From NCBI GenBank assembly GCA_008921705.1, contig VFFE01007188.1:365358-429357 (forward strand): a DNA stretch of 64,000 bases, given 5' to 3'. The position numbers were made by a program, and so were the translations under genes. Shown piece after piece: positions 1-12,993 of this stretch. The number at the start of each line of letters is the position of its first letter. The stretch's first letter is position 1. The DNA comes from Burhinus oedicnemus. Its lineage: Eukaryota; Chordata; Aves; Charadriiformes; Burhinidae. The notes beneath the pieces are model-generated. The model ran no database searches and had not been told where the DNA came from. It was given only the letters and a program-made list of their open reading frames with translations.

Positions 1-1370
1 TTATTACCACTGGGGCAGACAAAAATAGCTACAGAGAGCATAGGAGGGAATAGCTAGGAAAGAAGAAAAAGTCACAAATGGAGATCATATTTGAAAAATA
101 AGTTATTATCTTTTCTTAAAAGATGGGCAAACTGAGTTAAAAACCAAACACATATTTTTCATCTTTAAAAATTTACTTTTAGAAATAAAATTAGAATTCA
201 GATCTTATTCTCTGATCCTCGTAACTTCTGAACAGGAGTCTGTAGGCTTTTGAAAACAGAGAGGAATATAAGGCAGGAAAAGTATAACTAATGTAAAAGA
301 CCTTTGCCTTTTTCCCCTTCTTTCTCTGCAGACCATTTCAGAAGTGGGAAAAGGAGGCACGGAGCAGTCATATTTCAGTTTTTACCTGTGAAGACAAATG
401 ATTCAGTAATTACTACTCTATCATCTCAAAACAGTGTACATAAGGCAAGAGAAGTAGCAAAGAGAGGAAAGGGATATCTAAAACACAGCTTAGATGGAAA
501 TACAACATGGATAGAAGTATACTTTATCTCTTGATATCCCTGTTTCTGTGAAAATAAAGAACTCGGACTTACCACAGCCTCTTCCCTTTCCTCTCCTGCA
601 CTTTGATATTAAATAAAAAGCTGTGAGAAGTCTTGGTGAAAGGAAAAAATTGAGTTGTTGAGAGAGACAAAGCAGCAGTGACACCACATAGTGAAACAGG
701 AGATTGTAGTGTTTGTAGGTAGCATCCTGGCTAAAAGGACCCACTGTCGCCACTGCCTGGTTCAAGCTACATCTTCCTTCTGACTTTCCAGCTGCAGCAG
801 CAGCCTTAAGGAATTAGAGGAATTTGTGAGGACTGTGTGTGTTGAAGGCATAGCGTGAGGTGAAGAGATGGTGAAGCTGGGAGAGGGAGCTGGAAAGAAA
901 AGGAATGATACAGAGGGAACGTGTTCCAGGCATGAGAATAGCATGCTGTGTCATTACTTAGAACATGGCACTTAGTACTGAGATTTTCGAAGCAAAGCAT
1001 GTGACTAAGTCCCTGAACTGATTAGAGAAATCTCAGCTCTCCTTATTTGCAAACAAACATTCATTTGTAAATTTTTTTAGCAATTAGTGAAACAAAACAT
1101 GTAGACCATGGCTGCATTTCTCCCTGTTATCTCAGTGTAATTGGAAATGACACACATTATCCTTATGGCCTATGTATATAGTGGGACCATCTGCCAAACT
1201 AATAAACTAATGGCCCTGTATTCAGATGGGAAAAAAGCAAGGAAAACAATAAGAACAAAACATAAGAGCAATTGGTTTCTAGAAATATTTTGACTAAGTT
1301 CCTGTCTTCACAAAAATAATTTAAGGACCTTACTTATGTGTCGTGACTTCCTTTTTAGGGGCCTATACTT

Positions 1371-1408
<38 letters not shown>

Positions 1409-3239
1409 CCTCTTCCAAAGAAAAGCTACCTTAATAGGAAGCTAAGAATGAATAGATATTACAAACATGTACTCATGAAAAAATGTTACTGCAAAAATCA
1501 CTGAAGGTGCTGAGCACTCAAGTTACTAGTTGTCCCATTATGTCCTCCGTGGCTATAAAGGTCTTCACTTACAGTTGTAGGTCCAGGAGTTTCAGAGGTA
1601 ACAATGAGTTTGGGAGGGAGGAGGAGAGGAAGATTTGGGAATATATATGAACAGTCAAACCATAATTCTGCCCTATCATGAATCCCAGCAAGGCTATACT
1701 CTCATGAATAATACATACCCCATCTGAATCTAGACTAGATGCAGAGTTTTTTGCCTGTCAGGAAAAAAAATGCTGCTGAGCCAAAGCATAGTATATGAAA
1801 ACAGATACTCTTTATCTAGACGGAAAAATTGTGTGTTTAGCATACTCAAAGTAAAGATATGTTTTACACTTAAAATAAGTAGTTTGTGATTAAAATGCAA
1901 GTCTAGGAAAGTTACGAAAGGAGTTTGAAAACAGTGATTTGTGCCAAATGTGCTTTGGGATAAATGACTATTTTGATCACTTCTTTAACTGGAGCATTTC
2001 AATGACAATGTCTTCCCTTTTGAAATGGAATGGAACATTTTGATTGCTTAATTTGAAATTATTTTCTTCTGCAAAATGTATTTCACATTATACAAAAGAT
2101 CAGAAATAAGCATAATTGATCATCTGTTACCTAAATGCATTCTTTTTTATCAGTAATAATTATTTTACATACATTTGGGAAATTCCAAGACACTTTGTGT
2201 TTTTGTTTATATTTTACAGAGGAAAAAATTTGAAATCACAGAATTTTATAAAACCAGGAAAGCTGTTTTCTGTTTGTTTCAAATTTATGAAAAATAGTGT
2301 CATAATAAATTAGATCAATTATTTGCAGCTCTTACACTTTCTGGTGTTTCAAGAAAACCTTTGAGATTAGTCAGTTGTCCAAGCCTTTGTTCAGGAATAA
2401 GTAACATCAGTTTCCAAGAGCTACCCAGCAAAATAAAAACACTAAAACAAAAACACATCCTCAGGGAGCAAGAGTGCTGGCATGAAATCTATCCTGGGGC
2501 AATCAACTGCATAAATGTAGCTAAACATGAGCCATCTGTGGAGGAGTCTGTCCAGCAAAATCAGCAGCATTTCTCTTACAAAACACCCAATTGCTTTGGG
2601 ATGTGATTCTATGCAGGTAAAATCAGGCTATCTGAAGCTGTTGCCAACCCACTATCCTGAAAGGTCTGAAACTGTAACTGTGTTTTGTGCAGAAGCAGGA
2701 ACACAGAGAAGCTTCTCGATGCTTACTCCAGTGTCCAAGTGACTTGTTTACTCCTGAACAGATGGTGTTTCAACCGCAGCGTACATCAGCTGACACCTTT
2801 ATTGCCCTAATAAGTAACAGGAAGAAACACCAACAGGTTTCTGTCCTGTTAACACAGTGGGAAACGCAGGCTAGAGAGGAATGCTGCTAAGTGCCAAAGG
2901 TATCAAACTAGATGAATCCACCAGGAGGAGCACAGCAAACCGATCTGTCTGGTTGTGGTCAGAGCCCTGCTCTTCCTTGCGTTGCTACTTTATACATAAG
3001 GCCCGTGGTTTTCCCCTAACAGATTTACTGATTTGCAGCATTTATTTGTATGTGCATCTCTTATTTGAAAGCAGCCTTGATTTTTAACCCATTGGAGACT
3101 ATCTCTCAGTGTAATATCTGTCTTTGGACTGTTTGAAAATGAGAAGAGGGTTATCGGCTTGGGTTTTGTTTTGGGGTGGGTTTGATTTTTTTTTTTTTCA
3201 TTTTTCTTTGCTCTTCCAAGGTTATACAGTATATATAGC
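1..3239. other. AT-rich non-coding DNA
   Basis: No gene or recognised repeat is visible on either strand. Open frames are short and have no family resemblance. The stretch contains a poly(A) run listed separately. One acceptor-like pyrimidine tract ending in AG at 330-331 has no convincing donor downstream. Confidence 0.6.
1377..1404. repeat. Poly(A) run, 28 bases
   Basis: Uninterrupted A28. No retrotransposon body is recognisable immediately upstream, so I read it as a simple homopolymer rather than a retrocopy tail. Confidence 0.9.
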
Positions 3240-3640
3240 TCAACCATGGGCCACAAAACTTGTGGGAAACAGAGAACTCGTGGCTTGAACAGCATCTGTT
3301 CTTGGAATTACACCAAAAAAAGGGATGGCAAGATTTGTGGCATAGGTACGCACGTAGCTCAGGCTGGAGCTGCCACTGGCTCCACGAGTGCCACCAGCCA
3401 GGGGCAACAGCCTGACATTCCCTGGTGTGTGGGGAAAAACAGCCCTTTGATTCATGGGACAGGAAGACACCTGCTATCTCCCCCATGAGGCCCCAGGGAG
3501 CAGCCAGCTGGGGGACAGGAGAGAGACTCAACCCCACAGCCGTGAGCAGGACCCCTGGCTGAGGGGTCCTCACCTGCCGGGATTTCCCTGCTTCTCCTGG
3601 TGAGCGCAATGCCAGAGGGAAGGGCTGAGGTATTTGCAGA
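3240..3640. other. GC-richer patch of unknown origin
   Basis: Base composition is clearly more GC-rich than the flanking AT-rich DNA. A 152-codon open frame crosses it on the minus strand (3151-3609), with other open frames on both strands, as expected when stop codons are rare in GC-rich sequence. No domain, splice-site set or known repeat was recognised. It could be a decayed repeat, a retrocopy or a regulatory element. Confidence 0.4.
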
Positions 3641-5581
3641 GCCCTTTAGACTTTGCTGTTAATGTGGATTTTCTGTATCATTTAGATAATTCAGGCGCTT
3701 AGGCTGTTAAAACATTAACTGGACTAACAGTAGATTCATAGCTCCATCTATATGGTGTGTTCCTTAGGTCCAGAACAAGACTTGGGGTGTCATGGTTGAC
3801 TTTTGGGAGTGCATTGAATGTTGCACTGCTCAAAACCAGCTTACAGGTGGCCCAAAGAAACAATGCTGAAATACTTGTCATGGGGATATTTGCTCCTCAA
3901 TTTCACCTGTTTTGCTTAACAAAATAACTTCTGTTGGTTTGCATTACTTGTTCCAGCAAAGACAGCCCTTGTTCGACAGCAATGGCTGAGGCAAAGCAGC
4001 CTCCCAAAATTAATAAAATGTATTTGTCTTGATACAGTCTCGTCCGCTTAAATATACAAAGGTAAATGGTTTTAGAAGAAGAAAATGCAAACAAATTTCT
4101 CCAGCTAGTCTCTACAAAAAAACACAACTAAGGCTACATGCATACTGCTTACATCATTGTTACCTTCTGTCCAAAGGCAACCAGCAATCTATGTGACCAT
4201 CGTGACATACTGCTTTTTGGGCATCCGTGCTCATAGAAATGATGCAACAAGTCTAAACCAATATGTAAATTGTGGCAATGTATATGTCTAAAACTGTCTA
4301 AATACCTATTTGTATGATTATTTGTTGTAATTAAGTCCATTCAAAGGTAATTGAATCAGATGTATTCTGCTATGTTGTGGTTTCCTGCTCAGCTAAAAAG
4401 CAGGCACAGAACAGCCTGTGGCAGTGTTTGCTTTGCTCTGTCACCTTGTCAGTATCTCAGCTCTGAAGGTGCATCATTGAAGACATCTTTTCGCTGACAT
4501 TTCTGTCAAAAGGCAGTTTTATTATTACTTTTCCTTTTTTATTGTTATTAAAACAGGAGCAGCAGCAATTTAAATATGAAGAAAAAAAATCTGTCAACTG
4601 TGAAAGTAAGATTTCCCTCACAGGCAAAATCTGCCCCAAAGGAATTCCAGGCGTTGAAACTGTGTTAAAATTACTGTGCGCATCAAGGGGGAATATTTAG
4701 TGGTTTTAACAATAAAACTGTATTCCAGAAATGGAGATTTATAGGTATGTCCAACTTTATATGTGTTGTATCTTACAAATGAGGAACACCAGTATTGACA
4801 CCAGCAGTGACAATGTGGTAGATAAAAAGTTCTCCTAAAAAGGTAAGTATTTTTCAAATCCATAAAACTTTGGCTACAATCAAAAGTACTATTGTGATGT
4901 GTAAGACTCTTCAATGTATGCATCTGATTAGGCATAATGCTGACATCTCCCGGACCGTAGATGGCACTGTTTGAGTGAAGTGGCCTTAGGAAGCTTCCTG
5001 CATACTCAAGATACTCAAAAAGCAAAGCACTCTAAAAGAAATGAATAGCAACACTGATATTTTCTGTCTAATATATATTTTACGGAAAAAATCAGAAACA
5101 GTACTGACAGATTTTGGTTCCAATATGTTATACTACTTCTTGGTGACTGCTCCTTCTTAAAAAATCAAATTTAGGTCTAGATTTAACTTTCATTCATTGA
5201 TTTGTTTTTACTGAAGCACATCCCAGATTTACAAATTGCAACCAGCTAGGCTTTTATTTCTGCTAGTGCTAGTAGAATCACACTTCTGGGGCTTGCTGAC
5301 ATCAGTACCTGATTTTCCCTAACACCACAGAGCGTCTTTATTTTTGCAGTATTACTCAAATAAAATAAGCTCTTCTACAAGCCCTGTTAGTCCTTCACTG
5401 GTATTTATAGAATGGTATACCAGTAGGATGTGTTCCTTTCTTTTCATTAAGTAATTTATTGGAAGAAGAATGTCGATTTTATACAACCAAAGAGGATCCA
5501 CTGAAATACATAAAGTATATTTTTGTAACTATTCCTGTTAGAGTAACACACCCAATGTTACAAAATACTCTGTCTCTGCAG

Positions 5582-5652
5582 TATCCAAGATACTTGCATG
5601 TGGCTGGCAAACAGGACACGGTTTCTACAGAAGAGCTGTGTCCTTCTGGAGA
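5582..5652 (+). other. Weak candidate exon, 71 nt
   Basis: The segment is preceded by a pyrimidine stretch ending in CTCTGCAG and followed by GTGAGT, a strong donor. It is open in one frame for its whole length, entering in phase 0 and leaving in phase 2, and would encode about 23 residues including one cysteine. I do not recognise the peptide. Acceptor-donor pairs this good are expected occasionally by chance in 64 kb read on both strands, so this is only a candidate, coding or lncRNA. Confidence 0.2.
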
Positions 5653-6460
5653 GTGAGTTTTAGGGCATCTCAGACGGGCCGGGGAAACTGTTTAGATGAG
5701 TGGTTGGTAAGTGACATTGCTGTCTAGGACTTACGGATCATATTATTTCAATTTCCAGGGCACGGTTCATTTCCTAAACACCAGTAAGTCATTAACAGTT
5801 TGAACATGATAAAAGCGTATCCAAGGGCCAAGTAATATTCAAGCATCCAAAGATCTTTACGAGGTCGGAAGATGCTGCATGGGCCTTATGGGAGTTCTGA
5901 GTGAGAGTGAAGACAAGCATAATAAAGACCAGTCTCTTCTTTCTACCAGCTGCCAAATTGACAAATCTCTTTTGGAGGTAGTGTTAGAAGTCAGATGAAG
6001 CATTTGAAGTGGGAGAAAAGTAATACATCATATAAATAAAAATGAAACTCTCAGCAACTGACAAAAAATGCCTGCAGTACATTTCGAAGTCACAACTGAT
6101 TCTGTTAGTGGAGAAGGGAAATGTACCTAAAGACTTTTAACCCTTCAGTTGACAACAGAAAATAAAAATGGCTTCATTCACGAAAGAAAAACAGTGACAT
6201 ATGCAATATGAATTTAATCCCCACAAAAGCATGATTTTTAGTGCAAAAGAAAGGCAGAGAGCAGCTGTAGGATTGTTTAGCATTCCAAGCTGACTTGCCC
6301 ACTTCTGAATGTCTGTTCTAAGTGAATATTTAGTAGTGCAGCTGGTATTGTTACTGATTGAAGAACTCCACTTATTGCATTGAGCATCTTACTTTCCTGG
6401 AAAAGTATCTCACAGCTTCCTACTCAATTTATCCATCATCCAAGCTCAAATTTCTCAGGG

Positions 6461-6606
6461 TTTTTCTCTTCTCACTTTTTTCTTTGGTTTTCTTTCCCTC
6501 CCCTGCCCCTCCACCTCTCCTTCTCTTCCCTATTACACTTTTCCTCTCCCTCTTCTTTCCCTTCTCCCTCCTGACCCTCTCCTCCATCTCTTTCCTCTCC
6601 CTTCCA
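6461..6606. repeat. Long pyrimidine tract on the + strand
   Basis: About 146 bases almost entirely C and T, with only scattered purines; the minus strand is correspondingly polypurine. The tract is followed within 15 bases by TTTTCAGCAG, which resembles a splice acceptor, but no exon with a donor follows. Such tracts can form triplex DNA and often mutate quickly. Confidence 0.85.
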
Positions 6607-8539
6607 TTTAATTTTCAGCAGGTCTGAATATCTACTTTCCAAACAACAAGCCAAAAACTATGGAAAATATACTTAAGTAAATTATAGCCATTAATCTATA
6701 GAAAACTTTCCAATAAAAGGAGAAGCTGTGTGCATTGTTTTAGGGACACAGATATAATTATTTGTATGCAAACCGAACCTCATTGTTAGAACAAAAGCTG
6801 AAGTAATAGCTACTGTAGACACAGACTGCATCAGAAATTGCTAATTTATGCATTTGAAAATAAGGTATTTTGCTTAGCACAGAGGTAATGATGGTGATGG
6901 AATAGGGTAGACAGATTATATATGTCTAGGAGAGGCAGCAAAGTGGAATTTCAGAAGAGTAACTTTCACCAAAATGTTACTTTTCAAAGGGCCTTGTCAA
7001 ATGTGTATCAGAATATTTTTGCATACATGCTTAGTTAGTAGTACATCATATCCTACTTATTCTGCTGTATTTACGTGTCTAACAGTCCCAGAATGCTGCT
7101 CTCTCTTTAGCACTTATCATTGGAAATATTATTTGTACTTACACTGAGACACAAAAATCAGCAACAAAATAAAACTATCAGGCACAGTCCTCTCAACAGA
7201 TGCATGTTCAGTATAGGTAAAATATAGGTTCAGTGTGGGTACAGTATCTTAACTTTAATCCTTCAGTTTCAGATAGAGGTTATCTCAGTTTAAACAGTAT
7301 TTACAGATGAATATTACTGTCTCATCACCAGTTTCAGAAATAAGGTTTTTATTATTACAAATGTCATGTATTAATTCCTTAGTGAAGCAGAGACCCAAAT
7401 GTAGCAATGACCCTAACAGTACACATACATGATACTGTCTAGTGAAAGAAAAAATATTAAAAATTCAAGTTCTCATGTTGATTCCTTCTTTCTTTTCCTT
7501 TTCTTCCCCCCTTCCTTTTTTTTTAATTAAACAGAATATACTTAGTAAGTTATACCCTCACCATCCTTGCTTTATTTCAGAAGTCTGTGTATCATGCTAT
7601 GCCTTAAGCCATTGTTCATTTACCTTAAGTATAAAAATAAAAAAAGTAACAAAATGCATCTTGTTGCTAAGCTCTTATTGTTGCTGAAGATGATTCAGAG
7701 ACAATTTTAAGACAATATTTTTGTTAAATATGTGGCAACTCAAGCAAAATATATACCTTTTGCATGATAATATATTGCTTTAATACAGTACATTTTACTT
7801 CAATATTATTATTCCATACATCATAATAATATATTAAACAGGTAGATACAGAATTCATTACAATTTTCATATTGAATATATCCAAAAATATTTACAAAAA
7901 TCAGTGAAGGTATTGTATTTAAATGTAAACAGGAAAACATTTCTACTGTAAGTGGGAGGTAGCAAAAGCATTCTCCTCCCAAGTGAAAATAGCAAAAATA
8001 CTTTTATGCCATCACCTTAATTTCAAACCTGATTGCTAAAAAAGCAGATTCTTCATAGGGGACTTGAGATATCTCTTGTAGAATTTGCTGTGCCCAGCTT
8101 CTGCATTGTATTTTGTTCTGTGTAATAGTACAATAACAGACACAATAGGCTTTTGATTTTAGAAATGTTCCTAGGAGCTGCCTTTCAAATACTCCTAATG
8201 ATTATTAAAAACTTCTCAAGCTTAATGTAGAAAAGATACATTTATAGATGGTCTACCCATCTTCATAGATAACAGTCTTCTTTTGTAAAGTGGAATCATG
8301 GGATGTAAAAAGCAAGATCAATTGCTATTTTGCTATGAATTATTTTACACAGGTCCTGCTTTTCCAAATCCTGCTGACTGTACTTTTCATTTGTACAAGA
8401 ACAAATTCATTTTAGTGGTAGGGATTTATTTAGTGCAAATTCAGAATTTGATGAATGGTTAGAAGCTACCAATTAAGCAGATGGAAATACAAAAAAAAAT
8501 CAATGTGTTTAACCTTCCTTCACAGATGCCTTTTCTGTT

Positions 8540-8559
8540 NNNNNNNNNNNNNNNNNNNN
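8540..8559. other. Assembly gap (20 N)
   Basis: Twenty consecutive N, probably a placeholder of nominal length. The true gap size is unknown, and coordinates to the right depend on it. Confidence 0.99.
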
Positions 8560-8576
8560 GGGGGGGGGGGGGGGGG
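8560..8576 (+). repeat. Poly(G) run at the gap edge
   Basis: A G17 run directly abuts the gap and continues into AGTGGGGTGGGGTG. Long G runs are quadruplex-prone and stall sequencing, so the run is probably the cause of the gap. Part of it may be an instrument artefact. Confidence 0.9.
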
Positions 8577-10576
8577 AGTGGGGTGGGGTGTCTTTTCTGG
8601 GTGCACTTTATGAATCATCTTCATTGGAGAACTAATTTTAGTATCTGTGGGGTGGAAAATAGGACTTCCTTTCTGACAAAAGTGGAATATCAGTCATGAC
8701 TTTCTCTAAACTATACAGCTATGTGCTCTTGAATACAGAATTCTAATCTAAAATCCATCCGTTATGTAAGTAGATCTATGCTTTAATTGGTATAAGAATA
8801 CCAAATGCTGCACTTTCTCAGAGGCAAAAGATTGCAGTCACAAAAGTGTATTTTGCTTCAGGGTGAGACTGGAATGCAAACAACTTAAACTCCTTATTTT
8901 CTTGTATTAATGTTTTGTTTTGTTTTTCATTTTGGCCCGGTTTGTGAGTGTAATTTCTGTAGTCATGTTGAAAAAGTAACAGTGCAACAAAAATCTTTTT
9001 TTGTGTATATGTAGGAGGAATTTCCATTGCACTTTGGGAAGTTATTTCATATAATACTTTGAAACTAGAAAGTGGAACAATAAAATATAAGAATCAAAGT
9101 TTGCTTTTCACTACCTAATGAACTCAGTAAATCAGAACTCTCCTCCATAATCTCTTTAAAACTATTTTCTTTTACAATTGTTTGCTTCCAGCCTACCAGC
9201 CTTCATGTCTGAGCCCTTTTCAGACAGTACACTGTAATGTCGTTTAAGATTACCTACAATTTTTTGGGTTTTTTTGTTTGTTTGTTTTGTTTTTAAATGG
9301 TAAACTTCTTTTCAATTCCTCAGTGTTAGACTGGCTAGCCAACCCATTTCTTAGTAAAGAACCCCAAAGCCTGGATTTTTGACTCATGGAAAAGTAATGA
9401 ATACAGGTAAGATAGAAATACGCTGGTACATAAGGGAATAAAAAAGTGTCACATGATCACAAAGCCTTTTTCTTGCAGATTTAGATGGAAGTTGCATTTC
9501 CCTTCTACTCAGTTTCAATATTTAAGTAGTTTAAATATGATCATTAAACTTATTTAAAAGTATTATCTCACATAAATACATTTAAAGCAGCCTTATGTCA
9601 TACTACAGATGTTTTGTAGCTCTTCTGTATTTCTTACCCGATCGAGAACATTGCCTTACCCTCTAATTTTAAGACTAACTATGATATTTTTGAGTACCAG
9701 CTACATTTATATTTTGGCATTATCTAATAAAGACCTGTATACATCCGACTCTTTTGTTAGATTCTAAATCATGGAGGATGATGGCCTTAAAATTTTAAGC
9801 TATTTGTCTCCAGACGATGATTCATCATATACCAACATAGATATCTAAGTTAATCAAAACAAATCACTATTTCTCTTTTCTGGTTACGGAGCCAAGAATG
9901 AGTAGCTCAGACTTAAATTCTACCTTTAAGATATCTCTAATTATGTGAGATGATTCTACCCTAAAGATGCATCTGTCAGACTCAGAGAAGCAGGAATAAA
10001 CTAGCCTTTACTGAAATTCTGGCTGCTGTGGGTAGATTGCTGTAGGTATTTCTAACAGTTCAAATAGATCTACTTAAGTGTATATCTGGAGTCGTGTACT
10101 GTTGAGTGTAGCAATAAGCAATCTGGTTACTGTCAGATCCTGAGACTGGGGGTTCCCACACTGACCAGGGCTAAAACTGTGGCTAGGGATAAAATTATGA
10201 GCCATAGCCCTTTAATATATGCCAAAATTCACTGTTACAGTGTGACTTATTTTTCCAGCCTCATTTTTTTCATAATAGAATTTCTTTTTCTTTAGCAAAA
10301 ATGCCTTGAGCAAATGGCAGTTTTGACACTAATGTATCAGAATAAGGTTTTCTGATTAAATGACCGGTCAAAAATAATTTGTCCTTTGTCACATTAATAC
10401 AAAAAAACCTGGAAGAAGCTATAAAACTCAAAAGATTTTGTAATTTTAAAAGGTGAATGTATATGGAAAAAATGCAATTTTTACATATCTGGAGAAGAAA
10501 AAATGTCACTATTTTTGTCATTCAGGAGATTTGTAAAAATTCAAAGAGGAAGAAAGTAAGAAGTTTGATGAAAAAT

Positions 10577-10655
10577 ATAGTCTCTACTAATTGCTGGGAA
10601 CAAAAACAGTCTGCTAATTGCTGGAAAAATACAGTCTATACTAATTGCTGCAGTA
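10577..10655 (+). repeat. Three-unit imperfect tandem repeat, about 26 bp
   Basis: Three consecutive units share the core CTAATTGCTG preceded by AGTCT and separated by A-rich linkers. Cores fall near 10586, 10612 and 10640. The units differ by small substitutions and indels. Confidence 0.75.
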
Positions 10656-11972
10656 TGACAGGATTTTTTATTTAGGTCTAGTTCTGTAACAGGCTATTGT
10701 CAGAGACAATCAACTAAGATAAGCTGACTGTAATTGAGAGAGATAGATAGGCACCTCAAGGAAGCAGTCACATCATCCTAAAAATGACCTCTAAATTCGA
10801 CCAGATTACTCACTCTTAAAGATACCTTCACTGACCATAAATGAAGGCATGGATAAATAACTTGGGTTTAGGGCTCCTAACTATAGGACATTTCAAATTA
10901 GGTAAATTAGTCATGTCCTTAGACTGACATCATATGTGAAGTTTAGGCTCTTAAAACATGAAAAATAAGTGTAATCCTAAAAAGTTAGCTAATAAACTGC
11001 TTTTGTTCATATAATACCTGGAAAAAGTTGATTTTTACGTAAGGAATTTTTACCTGTTTACTGTCTACTCAAAATTTAAAGGATGTCATCTAATTTTCTT
11101 GTTGAAGAAAAAAAAAAAATCCTGCTTTGGGCAGGCATTTTTATAAATTTCACACATACACATACATTCATATATATATCTTGATTTCCAGTGGTACTTG
11201 GTGTTATAGAGCTCAATAGTCAGCGGAGGAAAGAACTGTGTTTGCACAAAAAGGGTAGAGTCTTTAGTTCTGCTCTGGATGTTTTGTACAGACTAGCACT
11301 GTAAATAGCCAGTAGAGTGTATTGCCTGAATAAAATCATAAACTGGCATACAGATACCAGAATTCTTGTATTTCTCTCCACATACTCTTAAATCTCAGAA
11401 AGAGTGAAATGAAATATCAAAGAAACCTTATGTAGAAAATTCATACTTTTCAGATACCAGAATGATCACTCCAGGCGTATGAGCAGAACAGCATTAATGA
11501 GGTCTTTTCTTAATGTGTTTAAGTTAGATCGGGAATCTGCAACCTCTGTGATCCTTATCTGATACCTAGCTTTGGAAATCACGATAGCTACATATCCCCC
11601 ATTTTTGTCTCCCAGTCTTTACCTCACTGTAATTGTGCATGAAATAGAATTAATTAGAAAATTAGGAAAGAAAATTTGTACTGGGCCAATATTATTATGC
11701 TGTGTTTTGTTCTGTTTATTGAAATACTGGCAGCTTCTTTATAATATTCTTCTGTCACTTGTGAATCACTGCTTACCAATAAAATAAGCAAAACAATTAA
11801 GTAAATATAATGTCTTTGATTTCAAAGTGTTTGTGTAAAAACCTTCTCACAATCACAATTTTTAACCTTATTGGCATTCACTGGTGATCCAAGGTTATCC
11901 ATTCCATTTAAACATTTCTCTAAAAACTTATGTTGTTTGCTTAGCATTCTGTTGACCTGAGTGGTTGTTAAC

Positions 11973-12070
11973 GGGGTTTTGTTTGTTTGTTTGTTTTTTG
12001 TTGTTGTTGGTTGGGGTTGTTTTGGTTGGTTTTTTGTTTGGTTTGGTGTTTGGTTTTGGTTTTTTATTTT
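11973..12070 (+). repeat. T/G-rich low-complexity tract
   Basis: Almost pure T and G for about 100 bases, starting with (GTTT)n and moving into GTT and GGTT runs. No coding or RNA signal. Confidence 0.85.
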
Positions 12071-12460
12071 GCTTCTGCTTTGTTCTTTTTATTTCAGTGA
12101 TTTTCTTTCAAATGTAAAATAACAAAAATACTTCAAGGATAATGTTTTTCAATAATGGCTGTAGCTACATGCTAGAACACTTTACAAAAGCAATTATTGA
12201 GACAATTCTGATTCCATTGTATTTTAACAGCTTTTTTTTTTCTAAATTTATTTTTATGTTGCTAAGAATATTGGCATGATTGTTTCTTTTTCCTTATTTT
12301 TCAGACATCCTTTTTTCTTTTAAGAAAATTGGCTGCTTAACGTTATTATTAACCTTTCTATTGTTAAGGTTCAATGCCGAACCTACAGACAAGTTCTGTC
12401 TTTGAAGCAACAAACTGGATAGGAACATATTAAAGAAGGAGGGTTGAGTATTGTGGAAAG

Positions 12461-12618
12461 TTAGATAGGAAGTAAGATGAGTTGAAGCCTCACAGCTCTA
12501 CTGCCTGGCATTTGAGGTACTCTCTCAGGTGCATGATAGAATTGTATCTGGGTCGCTGAATACCTTCTTGTTTGTACTGTATTTGAAGTAAGCCTTACAG
12601 GGCTATGAGGAGAAACTC
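12461..12618 (-). CDS. Candidate coding exon B, probably terminal (minus strand)
   Basis: Read on the minus strand, a good pyrimidine tract ending in TTCTCTGCAG (AG at 12619-12620) precedes an open segment that runs 51 codons to a TAA at 12461-12463. Entry is phase 1: the first two bases complete a codon begun in the previous exon. This matches the phase in which candidate exon A leaves at 12994 if its GTGAGG donor is used. The predicted peptide is rich in Ser, Arg, Gln and Pro, with no transmembrane segment and no domain I recognise. An alternative weaker donor (GTGAGG after 12494) would make it an internal exon. The phase match and the sharp acceptor are seen directly; that it is a real exon is inference. 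The gene is unidentified. Confidence 0.4.
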
Positions 12619-12993
12619 CTGCAGAGAAGATGAAGATGTTCATTTTAGATGAACACGCCTCATTTCAGAGGTTGTCTCTTTCCTTCTGAACATTTTTTTC
12701 AATTTTTTTAACATTACTGCCCTGATGACAGAACAGCATCCTTTGTTGCTAGTTCCTCCTTTACCATTATGATACTCACAGCGTTTACTTCACCATTCCA
12801 GATGCAGCTGCAGAACCAAAAGGAAAAAAAAAAGGAAAACAAAAATACTCAAACTCTCAAGTGTTAGATCTATCAGAAGAGTTAACTAGGATCACAATTC
12901 CTACAGATCACCCCATTAGAGCTATGTGTAGTGGAAGAGTTAAATAACTGTTACTGTGTACCTTTGTCTCATTTGTAGGACTGGAGACCTCAC

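Larger units (their letters stand above)
3641..12460. other. AT-rich non-coding DNA with low-complexity tracts
   Basis: No gene is supported apart from a weak exon candidate at 5582-5652. The stretch carries a pyrimidine tract, an assembly gap with a poly(G) run, a three-unit tandem repeat and a T/G-rich tract, each listed separately. All other open frames are short and unrecognised. Confidence 0.6.

Noticed and set aside
304..534. Plus-strand open frame preceded by an acceptor-like pyrimidine tract ending in AG at 330-331
   Set aside because: No convincing donor within or after the frame, and an unrecognised composition-driven peptide.
3151..3609. 152-codon minus-strand open frame
   Set aside because: It lies in a GC-richer patch with open frames on both strands. 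No domain or splice structure was recognised.
4618..5025. 135-codon minus-strand open frame
   Set aside because: No family resemblance and no splice signals in register. Long frames occur by chance at this rate.
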